This document shows positions 21,700 through 34,260 of a DNA stretch of 64,000 nt, piece by piece. Every line of letters starts with the position of its first letter. Position 1 is the stretch's first letter. The translations under genes were made by a program, and so were the position numbers. This stretch comes from Polytrichum commune (taxonomy: Eukaryota > Streptophyta > Polytrichopsida > Polytrichales > Polytrichaceae), in NCBI GenBank assembly GCA_950295325.1, contig OX485805.1, forward strand, positions 42,990,758-43,054,757, read 5' to 3'. The notes under the pieces were generated by a model. It searched no databases, was not told the DNA's origin, and was given only the letters and a program-made list of their open reading frames with translations.

Positions 21700-22673
21700 T
21701 GTCGCGCACCTCTCCATGAGGAGTGCCCGAAACACCATGGGCACAAGGGGGACCCCGGAGTGACACCCGGGACTTGTGGCGCCATTGGTGAGAGGGCCCA
21801 AGTGATCCTAGTGTGGGTGAGGGCCCCGGGCGTTGGGAACGCCTCCCACCCACAGAGACTAGGAGGCATGAGGGTAAGGCCATGAGCTATGCGTAGCTCA
21901 TGGCGTGGTGATTCTAGAATGCTCAAGATCACCTCAATCGGAGGTGTGAGCTAGGAGTTATGGCCATTTGAGTGGGGCGCTGTCCCGGGACAGCGCCCTG
22001 GTACAGCAGTGCCTGGGAGGGATTCCCGGGACTGCCAAGGTTCAAACAGGCATAACTTCCTCAAGACTTGCTCGAATGGAGCAAGTGAGGAGTCCATCGG
22101 CATCTACGTGAAGCGTAGATGAGGATGGAGTGGTTGGTTGTTATGATCAGACATCATACAAGGAAGTCATGATGGTCTGAAGCTGCTGGGGGGGTTCTAG
22201 GCCCAGCAGCTAAAGGAAAATGTCCACTTGGCCCCAACTCTTGGTAGAGAGACAAGAGGTTGGTTGACGGTGGGGTAGGGGCCCCGCGTGAAGTCCTAGA
22301 GGCTTATATGGGTGAGGTGGTGTGGCCTCACCCACCCGAGGCCGAACGGCACGGCCTCCATGGGCATTGGCCCATTGTGAGGCCATAGTTGCCTAGTATG
22401 GTTCGGGTTGTTGTAGTGTTGCTCCGGCAACGCGATGATCAACATAGGATTGGACTTCCATGGATGGAAGTCCACATTGGGGAAATGGGTTACCGATTAA
22501 GGGGTGAGTCCCGAAAGCAAAGTAGGAGGGTTGGTTCCCTCCTATGAACTATTGGTCCGGGGTAAGAGGAGCTATCCATTAGCATGGCGGAATGCGAAGG
22601 GTTAGCGCTCGTAACCTTTGCTAGAAACGAAAATTGGCAAGATGGTCAAGGAGGGCTAGCAAGGGTTGCGACA
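21700..22673 (+). repeat. 3' LTR of copy E
   Basis: 974 bp, followed by the second GTCAC. Confidence 0.96.
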
Positions 22674-22678
22674 GTCAC

Positions 22679-23510
22679 TCGCCCCCGTATGCACCTCAAA
22701 AGGTTTTTCAAGCTCCGCGAACTTAAGCATGGGCGGCGAAGAGAACTTGCTTTCAAGCTTCCCAAAGGCTTGGTGACAAGACTCATCCCACTCTTGGGAT
22801 AGCCATTTTTTCAACAAATTGACTAAGGTCCTAGTAACCTTAGGAAAACCTCAAATGAAGTGGTGGTAGTAGTTGGCTAGGCCAACAAATGACCTAAACC
22901 CTTTTCTTGAGTCAAGGACCAATTCTCTTCTTGGATTGCCTTGACATTTTTCATGTTCGTTCACCAACTTCCTTTGTCACCACATACGTCAAGAACTCAA
23001 TCACTTGTTGAGCAAAGTTGTTTTTCACTCCTTGGCGGTAATTTTTTTTTTTGGGCAACACATTGGTGAATACATCCTTGTATCTCACCAACTTCCCACC
23101 AATGTGGTTTAGGGGAGGCCCATTTTTCCTAGCCTCCCCATAAGTTCCTTGGAGTTGCTCCAATTGAACCACGACCATTGTATTTTCCATTTTTCATTTG
23201 GTCCATTAAGACCAAATTCAACTTGGGTACTCCTACCATAGGAGTCATTGTCAATTTGAACTTCAACTCTTTGTCATTATAACACATCATAATGCACCGC
23301 AAGCACACCGGCTTGCACCTCACATTTATCATGTGAGTTTCAAAGAAGACGACCTTCACAATGACATGCATTTCATCTATTTCACTTGGTGTGAAATTTT
23401 GACAAAATCCAATGTCCCACATTGAAAGGTTACATGCATCGCGGCCTCCTTTGTCTCATGCGGTTCGCCCTTTCCAAACCGCACCTTGGTGGGCTTGTTT
23501 TCTCTATCCA
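22679..23510 (-). pseudogene. RT and protease-end remnant (copy D, continued)
   Basis: Resumes copy D after E with the last array unit (to about 22820). RT thumb, the palm-deletion junction (23011-23040) and protease-end text (LDFCQNFTPSE type, around 23422-23129) follow, in minus-strand order. Confidence 0.74.
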
Positions 23511-23519
23511 TCGGCAAGC

Positions 23520-24584
23520 CCCAACTCCCATGTGAATTTTGGGCTCAAGAAGGAGTGGTAGCCTCTTTGTCAACACATGAGACATTTCTCCCATTCATTG
23601 AGCCTCCAGGTACAAAAGATTTGGCCTTGGCTTAAGGCTACTAGCCTTGGCCACAATGCCATCGTCTTACATTCGGTCCTCGGCAACTTGGCTTGGCTTG
23701 GTCCGCAAAGCCAACTTTAAACATTTCATCCGCGGAACAAATTGGTTTGGTGCCACAAAACCAATTTCTAATAGTTTGTCCGCAAAACAAATATGTTTTG
23801 CTTTGGTAGCACAAAGCCACCTTCCCACACTCCGTCCGCGGCACGAACATGAATTGCCTTGGTAGGACAAACCCACCTCCCACCATTCCGTCCGCGGCAC
23901 AAGTATGATTTGCTTTGGAAGCATAAAGCCACCTTTCAACATTCCGTCCGCGGCACCAACATGTTTTGCCTAAGTAAAATGGACCAAACAATTTGCACTC
24001 ATTTCTTTGGGACCTACTTTGGCTAAAGCCACTTGTGGTGATGCGCCGCCAAACTTCTCTTTGGGGCCATCGGCTTCAATGCTCTTGCAAATTTGATGGT
24101 CCCCACCATGTCCTCAAGAAGCCTTGGGGACTTAAACAAGGCATCCACCACCCGCTTTTAAAACCCCACCTAAAAGGATGCATTTCTTAGAAAGCTCATC
24201 CGTTTTAGGTGTATCCTTCATTTGTGCGTTTGAATAGCGCACATAGGCCTTAAGAGGCCCCGGGTGCCTCATTAGCACCAAATTCATTCCAACATCAATA
24301 CCTTCCAAGCATTTCGAATTGGAATTTCAATCCAACATTAATGCCCTCCAAGGTTTTGGGTGCTTTCGGTATTCTAGGCCCCAAAAGTTTTTTGAGGTTT
24401 CCGGGAGCCCTTTTCAAAGCACTCCTCCATTTTCCTTACCAAATCCACCCTCATGCCCACCATTGTCATTAGAACCAATGGTATGGTCAAATTCCACTTG
24501 CACATGATCCTTGTTCCAATTTGAACCTCACAACCTTTTGGAAACCCCGGGCTCACCATCATAACCCGCATTTTTGATAGCCAT
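23520..24584 (-). pseudogene. Gag remnant (copy D)
   Basis: Starts at ATG 24584-24582. At 23690-23960 are about four Cys-rich repeats of 66-69 bp, the best-kept set with copy H; readings include LCYQSKTYLFCGQTIRNWFC. They resemble CCHC zinc knuckles with spacing errors. Confidence 0.66.
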
Positions 24585-24621
24585 GTTTCCCTCAAAGTGC
24601 GAGCTCAAAACTTGGAACCCT

Positions 24622-24633
24622 GCTCTGATACCA
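24622..24633 (-). promoter_or_regulatory. Primer-binding site of copy D
   Basis: Minus-strand TGGTATCAGAGC, CG spacer. Confidence 0.92.
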
Positions 24634-24635
24634 CG

Positions 24636-25607
24636 TGTCGCAACCCTTGCTAGGTCCCTTAATAATCTTGCCAATTTTCAATTCTAGCAAAGGTTACGAG
24701 CGCTAACCATTCGGATTCCGCCATGCTAATGGTTAGCTCCTCCTACCCCGGACCTTATAGTTCATAGGAGGGAACCAACCCTCCTACTTTGCTTTAGGGA
24801 CTCACCCCTTAATCGATAACCCATTCCTAGATGTGGACTTCCATCCATGGAAGTCCAATCCCATGTTGATCATCGCGTTGCCGGAGCAACACTACAACAA
24901 CCCGAACCATACTAGGCAACTATGGCCTCACATTGGGCCAAAGCCCATGGAGGCCGTGCCGTTCGGCCTCGGGTGGGTGAGGCCACACCACCTCACCCAT
25001 ATAAGCCTCTAGGACTTCACGCGGGGCCCCTACCCCACCGTCAACCAACCTCTTGTCTCTCTACCAAGAGTTGGGGCCAAGTGGACATTTTCCTTTAGCA
25101 GCTGGGCCTAGAACCCCCTAGCAGCTTCAGACCATCATAACTTCCTTGTATGATGTCTGATCATAACACCCAACCACTCCATGTTCATCTACGCTTCACG
25201 TAGATGCCAATGGACTCCTCACTTGCTCCATTTGAGCAAGTCTTGAGGAAGTTATGCCTGTTTGAACCTTGGCAGTCCCGGGAATCACTCCCAGGCACTG
25301 CTGTACCAGGGCGCTGTCCCGGGACAGCGCCCCACTCAAATGGCCATAACTCCTAGCTCACACCTCCGATTGAGGTGTTCTTGAGCTTTCTAGAATCACC
25401 ACGCCATGAGCTACGCATAACTCATGGCCTTACCCTTGTGCCTCCTAGTCTTCGTGGGTGGGAGGCGTTCCCAACGCCCGGGGCCCTCACCCACACTAGG
25501 ATCACTTGGGCCCTCTCACCAACGGCGCCACAAGTCCCGGGTGTCACTCCGGGGTCCCCCTTGTGCCCATGGTGTTTCGGGCACTCCTCATGGAGAGGTG
25601 CGCGACA
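24636..25607 (-). repeat. 5' LTR of copy D
   Basis: 972 bp in reverse orientation, followed by TTTGC and the gag of copy C. Confidence 0.95.
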
Positions 25608-26485
25608 TTTGCGGACCAAGCCAAGCCAAGTTGCCGAGGACCGAATGTAAGACGATGGCATTGTGGCCAAGGCTAGTAGCCTTAAGCCGAGGCCAAATCT
25701 TTTGTACCTTGAGGCTCAATGAATGGGAGAAATGTCTCATGTGTTGACAAAGAGGCTACCACTCCTTCTTGAGCCCAAAATTCACAAGGGAGTTGGGGCT
25801 TGCCGATTGATAGAGTGTGCAAGTCCACCAAGGTGCGGTTTGGAAAGGGCGAACCGCATGAGACAAAGGAGGCCGCGATGCATGTAACTTTTCAATGTGG
25901 GACATTGGATTTTTGTCAAAATTTCACACGATGTGAAATAGATGAAATGCATGTCATTGTGAAGGCCGCCTACTTTGAAACTCACATGATAGATATGAGG
26001 TGCAAGCCGGTGAGCTTGCGGTGCATTATGATGTGTCATAATGGCAAAGAATTGAAGTTCAAATTGACAAGGACTCCTATGGTAGGAGGACCCAAGGTGA
26101 ATTTGGTCTTAATGGACCAACTGAAAAATAGAAAACATAATGGTCGTGGTTCCATTGGAGCAACTCCAAGGAATGTATGAAGAGGCTAGGAAAGATGGGC
26201 CTCCTCCAAATCACATTGGTGGAATGTTGGTGAGATACAAGGATGTATTCACCAATGTGTTGCCCAAAAAGTTACCGCCAAGGAGTGAAAAATAACTTTG
26301 CTCAACGAGAGATTGAGTTCTTGAGGTATGTGGTGACAAAGGAAGTTGGTGGACAAACATGAAGAATGTCAAGGCAATCCAAGAAGAGAATTGGCCCTTG
26401 ACTTAAGAAAAGGGCTTAGGTCATTTGTTGGCCTAACCAACTACTACCACCACTTCATTCATGGTTTTTCTAAGGTTGCTAGAAC
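25608..26485 (+). pseudogene. Gag end, protease-end and gapped RT remnant (copy C)
   Basis: After the second TTTGC the gag end runs to about 25780. The 25800-26180 frame gives protease-end text (CGTLDFCQNFTRCEIDEMH). RT start text M-L-V-R-Y-K-D-V-F-T-N-V-L-P joins at about 26275-26300 to NFAQREIEF. A separate stretch reads MKNVKAIQ and LRSFVGLTNYYHHFIHGFSK, the RT thumb. Confidence 0.76.
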
Positions 26486-26489
26486 CTTA

Positions 26490-27140
26490 GTCAACATGTT
26501 GAAAAAAATGGCTATCCCAAGAGTGGGATGAGCCTTGTCACCAAGGCTTTGGGGAGCTCAAGAAAAAGTTCTCTTCACAAGATGTGGTTAAGTTTCGGGT
26601 TTTCATGAGCATGTTGAGGTGCACATGAAGGCAAAGGACTTTACCATTGGCGGATGTTGATCCAAGATGGAAGACCATTGCTTATGGGAGCATTAAGCTC
26701 CATGGTTGTAGAAGCTTGTCCAACTTGTGCAAGAAATGGCTATCCCAAGAGTGGAATGAGCCTTGCCACCAAGTCTTTGAGGAGCTTAAGACCAAGTTCC
26801 TCTTTACCACCCGTGTTCAAGTTCGCGGAGCTTGAAAAACCTTTTGAGGTGCATACGGGGGGCGAGGACTTTACCATTGGCGGATGTTGATGCAAGATGG
26901 ATGGCCATTGCATACGAGAGCATGAAGCTCGATGGTTCGACTTGTGGAAGAAATGGCTATCCCAAGAGTGGGATGATGTTTGTCACGAGTCTTTGGGGAG
27001 CTTAAGACCAAGTTCTCTTCGCCGCCCGTGCTCAAGTTCACGGAGCTTCACAAACCTTTTGAGGTGCATATGGGGGTGAATGATTTTGCCAATGGTGGAT
27101 TATCTGTAAAATGGATGGCCATTGCATATGCGAGCATGTA
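26490..27140 (+). repeat. Tandem array (copy C), 3 units
   Basis: Landmarks at 26514, 26742 and 26959 (228 and 217 bp apart). Confidence 0.84.
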
Positions 27141-27149
27141 GCTCGATGG

Positions 27150-28745
27150 TTGTCAAAGAAGACAACCAACTCATGACAAAGAACTTCTTTGCGTAGTGTA
27201 TTGCTTGAAGATGTGGCGACACTAGTTGGGGTCGCACAAAGTAAAGGTCTACAAGGACAATGTGTCCTAAAAGTATTTTGACATACAAGCGCAAGTGAGC
27301 GCCAAATCATTGCGTTGGCATGATAGCTTGGCGCTTATGAAGGTGGATTTGGTCCACAAACCGGACCGTGGAAATGTGGTGCCGGATGCGCTAAGTAGAC
27401 CGGAAGAGTTCCAAGCAATGAGAACCATCCAAACCTTGTGGCTAATGTGTGCCGGCGAAGGAAACTTGTGATGCAAGATACGGGAGGGGTAAATTAACTA
27501 CCCCAAAGCACAAAAGCTTTTAGGTGAGCTCAAAGAGGTTGAGTTGGTGGACGGATTGTTCAAGTGCAAGCAAAGTTGGGTGTATGTGCCACAAGGCAAG
27601 TTGAGGCTATCGGTTTTGAAGGAGGAATTTGATAGTCCTATTGCCGGCCTTAGAGGAGAAAAATAAAACCACCATAGAATGGTGTCAAAGAGATACCATT
27701 GGCGGTGCATAACGGAGGATATAACCCACTTTGTGAAGGCTTGAATCAAAGTGCCAAGTGAACCGAGCCTCTTACCAAAAGCAAGGCGGTTTCTTGCAAC
27801 CGTTGCCTATCCCGTCGGCGCCATGGCATAGTATGTGCATGGACTTGATCACAAGTTTGCCGGAGTCACATGGGTATGATGCCATATTGTTGATGGTAGA
27901 GTGGTTTGCCAAGTTGGCACACATGGTGCCGATTGTGGGAACCGCCACCGCGTTGGAGACCGCATAGCCTTTTCTCAAAGGATGATTGAGGCACCACGGG
28001 TTGCCAAGAGTGATTGTGTGGGATCAAGATCCAAAGTTCACAAGTGCATTTTCAATGCATTTCTCTAAGGAGGTCGGAATGAAACTAAGGTTTAGCACGA
28101 CCTTGCATTCCCAAATGAATGGGAAATCGGAGCGTGTGAATGGAGTCTTGAAGCAATACTTGAGGAACTTGGTGGGGGCGGACCAAGGAGATTGGGCGGA
28201 CTATGTGGGTCGAGCGGAGTGTAATTGCAATGTAACCACGCACTTGGCTACCAAGGGGTGGTCTTTGGTGGTGGCTTATGGAGTGGATGCGCTCCAACCT
28301 ATTAACCTAGCTCTCGAGGGGGCACATTCAACACTAGAGTTCAACCAAGATGGTGAGGACTTGGCCAAGGATGGTAAACAAGTCTTGGAGATGACCAAGT
28401 TGTTGGTGGAGAAAGCCCGAAGGTGCTACGGAGTGCTAGTAAATGCCGGAAGACGCGAAGTGGAGAATGAGGTGGGCCAAAAGGTCTTGTTGAATGTGAA
28501 CAACTTCATTTAGCCGGAAGGCCTCGCTCCAAAAGTTCATGTCGAAAATTGGAGCTTCGTTTTCCATTGTGGAACAAGTGTTCAAGGACATGTATATGTT
28601 GGAATTACCGCCGGACATCAAAGTGCATCCGACATTTCATGTCTCATTACGAAAGTCATTTTAGGACGACACCTTGTGGCCCGATCACAAGCAAGTGATT
28701 AGGCCACCTCCCGACCTTGTGGAGGTCATTTGGAACATGAGGTAA
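27150..28745 (+). pseudogene. RNase H and integrase (copy C), interrupted
   Basis: RNase H text to about 27470, with the family stop after the DN-type block. Integrase core at 27758-27967 and 27986-28513 with MDLITSLPES, VWDQDPKF and GKSERVN. Stops TAG 27965-27967 and TAG 28511-28513. The zinc-finger part has lost several codons (about 27525) as well as its first Cys. Confidence 0.85.
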
Positions 28746-29540
28746 GAGGGCATCCTCAAGTGTAGGAAGCCCAAGTGAAAATGAAAGAAAATGTACAAAG
28801 GAGTACTTGGTGAAATGGTGAGGATACCATGAGAAAGAAGCCGTTTGGGTGGCGGCAAGAGACATGATGAACGCCAAGGAATTGGTAAAGCACTTTGAAG
28901 AAACTAAGGCTAGACATTCCAATAAAATGAAGCGTAGGCATTGATGAGGACATCAATCTCCTTTAGTGGGGGAGAGACGCTAGTAGCACACTTAGCTTCG
29001 AGGCTAATTGCTCCACAACATGAACTTGTTCTTTGGCTTGAGGGAATAAAGTCCAAACTTTAGTGGTGCAAAGAGAAAAGTATGAGATGAGGTCCTAGTC
29101 TTGTACTTGTGCTTGGTTAGTGGAAGAGGGGGAATAGACATGCCAAACTAGGTTGGGTAAGCCGAGTAATTGGGGGCCATGGCTTGGAGGGGCCTTGGAT
29201 AAAACCAAGAAACTTCTTAGCAGTGGGCTTGTCCGGGCGGGGACAAGGTGATGGCGCGTGCTCATAAAAGTGCTACCCGCGAGCAAACGAAAGTTGGCGC
29301 ATGGGAGTCATGAACCCATGTCTCGAAAGAGCAAAGTGGGAACCGAGTCGGGCGGGACTTGGCATCACCCCCGTGCGATCGAGGCGTGGCTTAACAATGG
29401 AAAGCCATCTCGGAGTTGCAACCGAGACAACTTAGTGGAAGCGTTGAGGTCTCGCCTAGATGTGTCACGTTAGGCTAGTGGAGCCTAACGGGGGAGGCCC
29501 CAAAGGAGGGGCAACCCAAGTGAGTCCCAAAGTAGGTGGG
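28746..29540 (+). other. Chromodomain and 3' non-coding region of copy C, cut by F
   Basis: Chromodomain text to about 28945, then the family 3' non-coding DNA. It ends at AAGTAGGTGGG where copy F begins; GTGGG (29536-29540) should be the left target duplication of F. Confidence 0.78.
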
Positions 29541-30512
29541 TGTCGCAACCCTTGCTAGGTCCCTTAATAATCTTGCCAATTTTCGTTTCTACCAAAGGTT
29601 ACGAGCGCTAACCCTTCGCATTCCGCCATGCTAATGGATAGCTCCTCTTACCCCGGACCAATAGTTCATAGGAGGGAACCAACCCTCCTACTTTGCTTTC
29701 GGGACTCACCCCTTAATCGGTAACCCATTTCCCCAATGTGGACTTCCATCCATGGAAGTCCAATCCTATGTTGATCATCGCGTTGCCGGAGCAACACTAC
29801 AACAACCCGAAGCATACTAGGCAACTATGGCCTCACAATGGGCCAATGCCCATGGAGGCCGTGCCGTTCGGCCTCGGGTGGGTGAGGCCACACCACCTCA
29901 CCCATATAAGCCTCTAGGACTTCACGCGGGGCCCCTACCCCACCGTCAACCAACCTCTTGTCTCCCTACCAAGAGTTGGGGCCAAGTGGACATTTTCCTT
30001 TAGCAGCTGGGCCTAGAAGCCCCCAGCAGCTTCAGACCATCATAACTTCCTTGTATGATGTCTGATTCCAGCAACCAACCACTCCATCTTCATCTACGCT
30101 TCACGTAGATGCCGATGGACTCCTCACTTGCCCCATTCGGGCAAGTATTGAGGACGTTATGCCTGTTTGAACCTTGGCAGTCCCGGGAATCACTCCTAGG
30201 CACTGCTGTACCAGGGCGCTGTCCCGGGACAGCGCCCCACTCAAATGGCCATAACTCCTAGCTCACACCTCCGATTGAGGTGTTCTTGAGCTTTCTAGAA
30301 TCACCACGCCATGAGCTACGCATAACTCATGGCCTTACCCTTGTGCCTCCTAGTCTTCGTGGGTGGGAGGCGTTCCCAACGCCCGGGGCCCTCACCCACA
30401 CTAGGATCACTTGGGCCCTCTCACCAACGGCGCCACAAGTCCCGGGTGTCACTCCGGGGTCCCCCTTGTGCCCATGGTGTTTCGGGCACTCCTCATGGAG
30501 AGGTGCGCGACA
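29541..30512 (-). repeat. 3' LTR of copy F
   Basis: 972 bp in reverse orientation, with polypurine tract 30513-30524 on its right. Confidence 0.95.
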
Positions 30513-31311
30513 CTCACCCCCACCAAACGGAGTCGATGCCCTCATCGACTATACTCGTAGTCGGCACACCAATTCTCAAGTTGCCATCCTCTATGGTGCG
30601 GCATTGTGTTTACCTTAGGGCGCGACCCCCACAATGCATCTTCAAATTTGGCATAGTCCCAAAGGTGTCGTTACTAGGTGGTTCGTTAGCGACCTTGGAA
30701 CTCCTCCAAGGACCTAACCTATACTATACCCACCTACTTTGGGACTCACTTGGGTTGTCCCTCCTTTGGGGCCTCCCCCGTTAGGCTGCACTAGCCTAAC
30801 GTGACACATCTAGGCGAGACCTCAACGCTTCCACTAAGTTGTCTCGGTTGCAACTCCGAGATGGCTTTCCATTGTTAAGCCACGCCTCGATCGCACGGGG
30901 GTGATGCCAAGTCCCGCCCGACTCGGTTCCCACTTTGCTCTTTCGAGACATGGGTTCATGACTCCCATGCGCCAACTTTCGTTAGCTCGCGGGTAGCACT
31001 TTTATGAGCACGCGCCATCACCTTGTCCCCGCCCGGACAAGCCCACGGCTAAGAAGTTTTTTGGTTTTATCCAAGGCCCCTCCTAGCCATGGCCCCAATT
31101 ACTCGGCTTACCCAACCTAGTTTGGCATGTCTATTCCCCCTCTTCCACTAACCAAGCACAAGTACAAGACTAGGACCTCATCTCGTACTTTTCTCTTTGC
31201 ACCACTAAAGTTTGGACTTTATTCCCTCAAGCCAAAGAACAAGTTCATGTTGTGGAGCAATTAGCCTTGAAGCTAAGTGTGCTACTAGCGTCTCTCCCCC
31301 ACTAAAGGAGA
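30513..31311 (-). other. Polypurine tract and 3' non-coding region (copy F)
   Basis: Same layout as in copy D. Private changes such as GTTACTAGGTGGTTCG distinguish it from F'. Confidence 0.78.
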
Positions 31312-32760
31312 TTGATGTCCTCATCAATGCCTACGCTTCATTTTATTGGAATCCTTAGCCTTAGTTTCTTCAAAGTGCTTCACCAATTCATTGGTGTTCA
31401 CCATGTCTCTTGCCGCCACCCAAGCGGTTTCTTTCTCATGGTATCCTCACCATTTCACCAAGTACTCCTTTGTACATTTTCTTTCATTTTCACTTGGGCT
31501 TCCTACACTTGAGGATGCCCTCCTACCTCATGTTCCAAATGACGTCCACAAGGTCGGGACGTGGCCTAATCACTTGCTTGTGATCGGGCCACAAGGTGTC
31601 GTCCTAAAATGACTTTCGTAATGAGACATGAAATGTCGGATGCACTTTGATCTCCGGCGGTAATTCCAACTTATACATGTCCTTGAACACTTGTTCCACA
31701 ATGGAAAACGGAGCTCCAATTTTGGACATAAACTTTGGAGTGAGGCCTTTCGGGTAAGTGAAGTTGTTCACATTCAACAACACCTTTTGGCCCACTTCAT
31801 TCTCCACTTTGCGTCTTCCGGCATTGACTTGCACTTCGTAGCACATTCGGGCTTTCTCCACCAACAACTTGGTCATCTCCAAGACTTGTTTACATTCTTG
31901 GCCAAGTCCTCACCATCTTGGTTGAACTCTAGTGTTGAATGTGCCCCCTCGAGAGCTAGGTTAATAGGTTGGAGCGCATCCACTCCATAAGCCACCACGA
32001 AAGACCACCCCTTGGTAGCCAAGTGCGTGGCTACATTGCAATTACACTCCGCTTGACCCACATAGTCCGCCCAATCTCCTTGGTCCGCCCCCACCAAGTT
32101 CCTCAAGTATTGCTTCAAGACTCCATTCACACGCTTTGTTTTCCCATCCATTTGGGAATACACGGCCGTGCTAAACCTTAGTTTCAATACAACCTCCTTA
32201 GAGAAATGCATTGAAAATGCACTTGTGAACTTTGGATCTTCATCCCACACAATCACTTTTGGCAACCCGTGGTGCCTCAACCATCCTTTGAGAAAAGGCT
32301 ATGCGGTCTCCAACGCGGTGGCGGTTCCCACAATCGGCACCATGTGTGCCAACTTGGCAAACCGCTCTACCATCAACAAGATGGCATCATACCCATGTGA
32401 GTCCGGCAAACTTGTGATCAAGTCCATGCACATACTATGCCATGGCGCCGACGGGATAGGCAACGGTTGCAAGAAACCGCCTTGCTTTTGGTAAGAGCTC
32501 GGTTCACTTTGCACTTTAATTCAAGCCTTCACAAAGTGGGTTATATCTTCCTTTATGCACCGCCAATGGTACCTCCATGACACCATTCTATGGCGGTTTT
32601 TTTCTTTCTCCTCTAAGGCCGGCAATAGGACTATCAAATTCCTCCTTCAAAACCAATAGCCTCAACTTGCCTCGTGGCACATACACCCAACTTTGCTTGC
32701 ACTTGAACAATCCGTCCACGAACTTAACCTCTTTGAGCACCTTGCTCTTGCGAAGTTCAC
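31312..32760 (-). pseudogene. Integrase and chromodomain (copy F), interrupted
   Basis: Core frames 32514-32299 and 32280-31873, then after a one-base loss 31882-31604. The codon that is TAG in seven copies is TAC here (NNFTYPKGLTPKF), so that stop is not ancestral. The family stop TAG at 32301-32299 is present. The triad E is lost (GKTKRVN), as in copy D. Confidence 0.85.
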
Positions 32761-32799
32761 CTAAAAGTTTTTGTGCTTTTGGGGTAGTAAATTTACCCC

Positions 32800-33180
32800 T
32801 CCCGTATCTTGCATCACAAGTTTCCTTCGCCGGCACACATTAGCCACAAGGTTTGGATGGTTCTCATTGCTTGGAACTCTTCCGGTCTACTTCGCGCATC
32901 CGGCACCACATTTCCACGGTCCGGTTTGTGGATCAAATCCACGTTCATAAGCGCCAAACTATCATGCCACCGCAATGACTTGACGCTCACTTGCGCTTGA
33001 ATGTCAAAATTCTTTTAGGACACATTGTCCATGTAGACCTTTGCTTTGTGCGACCCCAAATAGTGTCGCCACATCTTCATGCAATGCACTACGACAAAGA
33101 AGTTCTTTGTCATGAGTTGGTTGTCTTCTTTGACAACCATCGAGCTTCATGCTCCCATATGCAATGGCCATCCATCTTAC
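32800..33180 (-). pseudogene. RNase H remnant (copy F)
   Basis: Same blocks as the other copies with the family TAA after the DN.S block. Confidence 0.6.
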
Positions 33181-34260
33181 ATCAACAATCCGCCATTGGC
33201 AAAGTTAATCAACCCCGTATGCACCTCAAAAGGTTTGTCAAGCTCCGCGAACTTGAGCACGGGCGGCGAAGAGAACTTGGTCTTAAGCTCCCCAAAGACT
33301 CATGACAAACATCATCCCACTCTTGTGATAGCCATTTCTTTCACAAGTCGGATAAGGTCGGATAACCATCAAGCTTAACGCTCTCATACGCAATGGCCAT
33401 CCATCTTACATTAACCATCCGCCAATGGCAAAGTCACTCGCCACCCCGTATTCACCTCAAAAGGTTTGTCAAGCTCCGCGAACTTGAACACGGGTGGCAA
33501 AGACGACTTTGTATTAAGCTCCCCAAAGACTTTGGGGGCAAGGCTCATCCCACTCTTAAGATAGCCATTTCTTTCACAAGTCGCACAAGGTTTGACAACC
33601 TTTAAGCTTAATGCTCCCATATGCAATGGGCATCCATCTTGGATCAACATCCGCCAATGGTAAAGTCACTCGCCCCCGTATGCATTTCAAAAGGTTTGTC
33701 AAATTTCGCAAACTTGAGCACGGGCGGCGAAGAGAGTTTGCTCTTAAGCTCCTCAAAGACTTGGTAACAAGGCTCATCCCACTCTTGGGATAGCCATTTC
33801 TTGCACAAGTTGGACAAGGTCGGACAACCATCGAGCTTCATGCTCTTATATGCAAAGGGCATCCATTTTGCCTCAACATCCGCCAATGCTAAAGTCACTT
33901 GCCCCCGTATGCACCTCAAAGGTTTGTCAAACTCCACGAACTTGAGCACGGGTGGCGAAGAGAACTTGGTCTTAAGCTCCCCAAAAGGCTTGGTGGCAAG
34001 GCTCATCCCACTCTTGGGATAACCATATCTTGCACAAGCCGTACAAGGTTCGACAACCATGGAGCTTAATGCTCCCATAAGCAATGGTCATCCATCTTGG
34101 ACCAACATCCGCCGATGGTAAAGTCCTTCGCCTCCATGTGCATCTCAAAATGCTTGTGAAAGCTCGGGAACTTAAATACATCTTGTGAAGGAAACTTGCT
34201 CTTGAGCTCCCCAAAGGCTTGGTGACAAGACTCATCCCACTCTTGGGATAGCCATTTTTC
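33180..34260 (-). repeat. Tandem array (copy F), 5 units
   Basis: The longest array here. Landmarks at 33322, 33555, 33784, 34013 and 34242 give spacings of 233, 229, 229 and 229 bp. Units differ from each other at many sites, so the extra units are not an assembly echo of one unit. Confidence 0.88.

Larger units (their letters stand above)
15726..22673 (+). mobile_element. Chromovirus copy E, complete, TSD GTCAC
   Basis: Complete plus-strand copy of 6948 bp. GTCAC at 15721-15725 is repeated at 22674-22678. The two 974-bp LTRs differ at about three to four sites by eye (for example AAGTTATCC/AAGTGATCC, GTTACGGATT/GTTACCGATT, GAATGGTTAG/GAAGGGTTAG). It belongs to an LTR subtype ending GGTCAAGGAGGGCTAGC. 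It is uninterrupted and is a good reference copy for the family. Confidence 0.97.
11599..25607 (-). mobile_element. Chromovirus copy D, TSD TTTGC, split by E
   Basis: Complete minus-strand copy: 3' LTR 11599-12570 at left, 5' LTR 24636-25607 at right. TTTGC at 11594-11598 is repeated at 25608-25612, where the gag of copy C resumes. Without nested copy E (and its extra TSD) D is about 7.06 kb. Its LTRs differ at only a few sites (for example CATGCTTATGG/CATGCTAATGG, AATCGGTAA/AATCGATAA), so it inserted recently. Confidence 0.96.
9695..29540 (+). mobile_element. Chromovirus copy C, split by D and truncated by F
   Basis: Plus-strand copy in three parts: 9695-11598, then 25608-29540 after copy D. 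Its 3' end was interrupted at 29541 by copy F. The left flank CAACG (9690-9694) should be its target duplication. Its last 50 bp and 3' LTR are not found beyond F, probably removed by the deletion that made the junction at 37053. Confidence 0.92.

Noticed and set aside
33180..34260. CRISPR-like array
   Set aside because: Units are 229 bp, contiguous, coding-derived, and without unique spacers, in a plant nuclear context.
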